From the NCBI RefSeq assembly GCF_036404855.1, contig NZ_DASWYS010000050.1:1-64000 (forward strand): a DNA stretch of 64,000 bases. The letters run 5' to 3'. The translations under genes and the position numbers were made by a program. This DNA comes from Pelomonas sp036404855 (GTDB lineage: Bacteria > Pseudomonadota > Gammaproteobacteria > Burkholderiales > Burkholderiaceae_C). The notes below the pieces were generated by a model. The model was not told the origin of the DNA. It saw nothing but the letters and a program-made list of their open reading frames with translations, and ran no database searches. This document shows positions 63,243 to 64,000 of this stretch, in pieces. How positions within the stretch are numbered: position 1 is the stretch's first letter; each line of letters starts with the position of its first letter.

Positions 63243-64000
63243 AGATCCTCATCAAGGGCGGCCGGCTGATCGATCCGGCATCCAACCTCGACCGCGTCGG
63301 CGACGTCGCCATCGCCAACGGTCGCATCGTTCATCTCGGCGACGTCAGCGACTTTGGCGCCGAACGCACGGTGGACGCCACCGGCCTCATCGTCGCCCCT
63401 GGCCTGGTGGACCTTTGCGCCCGGCTGCGCGAGCCTGGTCACGAGCACGAGGGGCTGCTGGAAAGCGAACTCGCCGCAGCGGCTGCAGGCGGCGTGACCA
63501 GCCTCGTCTGTCCGCCCGACACCGACCCGGTACTGGACGAGCCTGGTCTGGTTGAGATGCTGAAGTTCCGCGCTCGCAAGCTCAGCCGCTGTCGCCTGTT
63601 CCCGCTGGGTGCGCTGACGCGTCAGCTGCAGGGTGCTGCGTTGACCGAGATGGCCGAGCTGACGGAGGCCGGTTGCATCGGTTTCTCACAGGCCGAGGTG
63701 CCCATCAAGGACACGCTGGTGCTCAGTCGCGCGCTGCAGTACGCGGCGACTTACGGCTATGCCGTCTGGCTTCGCCCGCAGGACTTCTACCTCGGCGGTG
63801 GCGTGGCCGCCAGCGGCGCGGTGGCCACGCGGCTGGGCTTGTCGGGCGTGCCGGTCAGTGCCGAGACGGTGGCGCTGCACACCATCTTCGAGCTGGTCCG
63901 CGCGACTGGCGCGCGCGTGCACCTGTGCCGCATCAGCAGCGCCGCGGGCGTCGAACTGGTGCGCGCGGCCAAGAAGGAAGGACTGCCCGTCACGGCGGAC
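63239..64000 (+). CDS. PyrC', dihydroorotase-like protein lacking the HxH metal site; 3' end outside window
   Basis: The first 254 codons of a class I dihydroorotase homologue (MKILIKGGRLIDPASNLDRV), open to the window end. It overlaps pyrB by ATGA. The amidohydrolase signature that normally reads DxHxHxREPG is here VDLCARLREPGHEHEG: both metal-binding His are replaced (Cys and Arg). The matching region LRPQDFYLGGGVAASGAVA also lacks the usual His. It is therefore probably catalytically dead and serves as a scaffold for the dodecameric PyrB-PyrC' aspartate transcarbamoylase, as known in Pseudomonas. An active pyrC must lie elsewhere. Confidence 0.92.
   Translation, partial: MKILIKGGRLIDPASNLDRVGDVAIANGRIVHLGDVSDFGAERTVDATGLIVAPGLVDLCARLREPGHEHEGLLESELAAAAAGGVTSLVCPPDTDPVLDEPGLVEMLKFRARKLSRCRLFPLGALTRQLQGAALTEMAELTEAGCIGFSQAEVPIKDTLVLSRALQYAATYGYAVWLRPQDFYLGGGVAASGAVATRLGLSGVPVSAETVALHTIFELVRATGARVHLCRISSAAGVELVRAAKKEGLPVTAD

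Overview
The window is GC-rich, gene-dense bacterial chromosome. Gene content and order fit a betaproteobacterium of the order Burkholderiales, most like the Roseateles/Mitsuaria/Pelomonas group. The markers are the pilGHIJ-chpA chemosensory locus beside a rubredoxin gene, pilSR, accBC-prmA, algH-ruvX-pyrRBC' and an alanine/lysine-rich H1-like protein. This placement is inferred from synteny and protein style; no rRNA is present.

Region 1 (1-17125, all minus strand) is a rhamnogalacturonan-I (pectin backbone and side-chain) utilisation locus. Reading with transcription it encodes a GH43-like/GH35 fusion, a GH2 beta-galactosidase, a GH105 unsaturated rhamnogalacturonyl hydrolase, a GPH-type sugar symporter, a PL26/YetA-type exo-lyase, a CE12 acetylesterase and a beta-lactamase-fold hydrolase. 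After a 245-bp gap come a PL4 rhamnogalacturonan lyase and a truncated exported protein. Secreted enzymes would cut and deacetylate the polymer, the symporter would import unsaturated oligomers, and the signal-less GH105 would finish them inside the cell. Two operator-like palindromes of the LacI type sharing CAAGCG(C/T)TTGA lie at the two promoter regions of the locus. No regulator gene is in the window.

Region 2 (17260-24510) is housekeeping: ftsY with a translationally coupled small membrane protein, convergent ffh, a CcsA/YpjD-like cytochrome assembly protein, a PP0621-type zinc-motif protein, and pilS-pilR (sigma-54 two-component system for type IV pili), all tightly overlapped.

Region 3 (24511-30464) holds nrdA-nrdB (class I ribonucleotide reductase) behind a promoter carrying two NrdR-box-like sites 31 bp apart, with stem-loops between and after the genes. 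Then come an H1-like DNA-binding protein with thirteen 6-residue repeats, a strong intrinsic terminator, and a roughly 300-bp non-coding stretch that may be a group II intron remnant.

Region 4 (30465-40896, minus strand) has two tightly packed sets: aroQ-accB-accC-prmA-DUF3426, and yqiA-like / RNase II-like / TonB-like / aroE / mtgA / hypothetical / tlpA-like.

Region 5 (41012-47861) has a secreted zinc metalloprotease, a hotdog thioesterase, mpl, hemL and a ThiD-like kinase. Region 6 (48023-58914) is rubredoxin followed by the Pil-Chp chemosensory operon (pilG, pilH, pilI, pilJ, 1942-residue ChpA/PilL) and a diguanylate cyclase. Region 7 (59351-64000) has a photolyase divergent from algH-ruvX-pyrR-pyrB-pyrC'. 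The dihydroorotase-like PyrC' lacks the metal-binding HxH and is probably a structural partner of aspartate transcarbamoylase.

The least routine items are the GH43-GH35 fusion, the paired operators of the pectin locus, the structured RNA elements around nrdAB and the H1-like gene, and the possible intron remnant placed right after a terminator.
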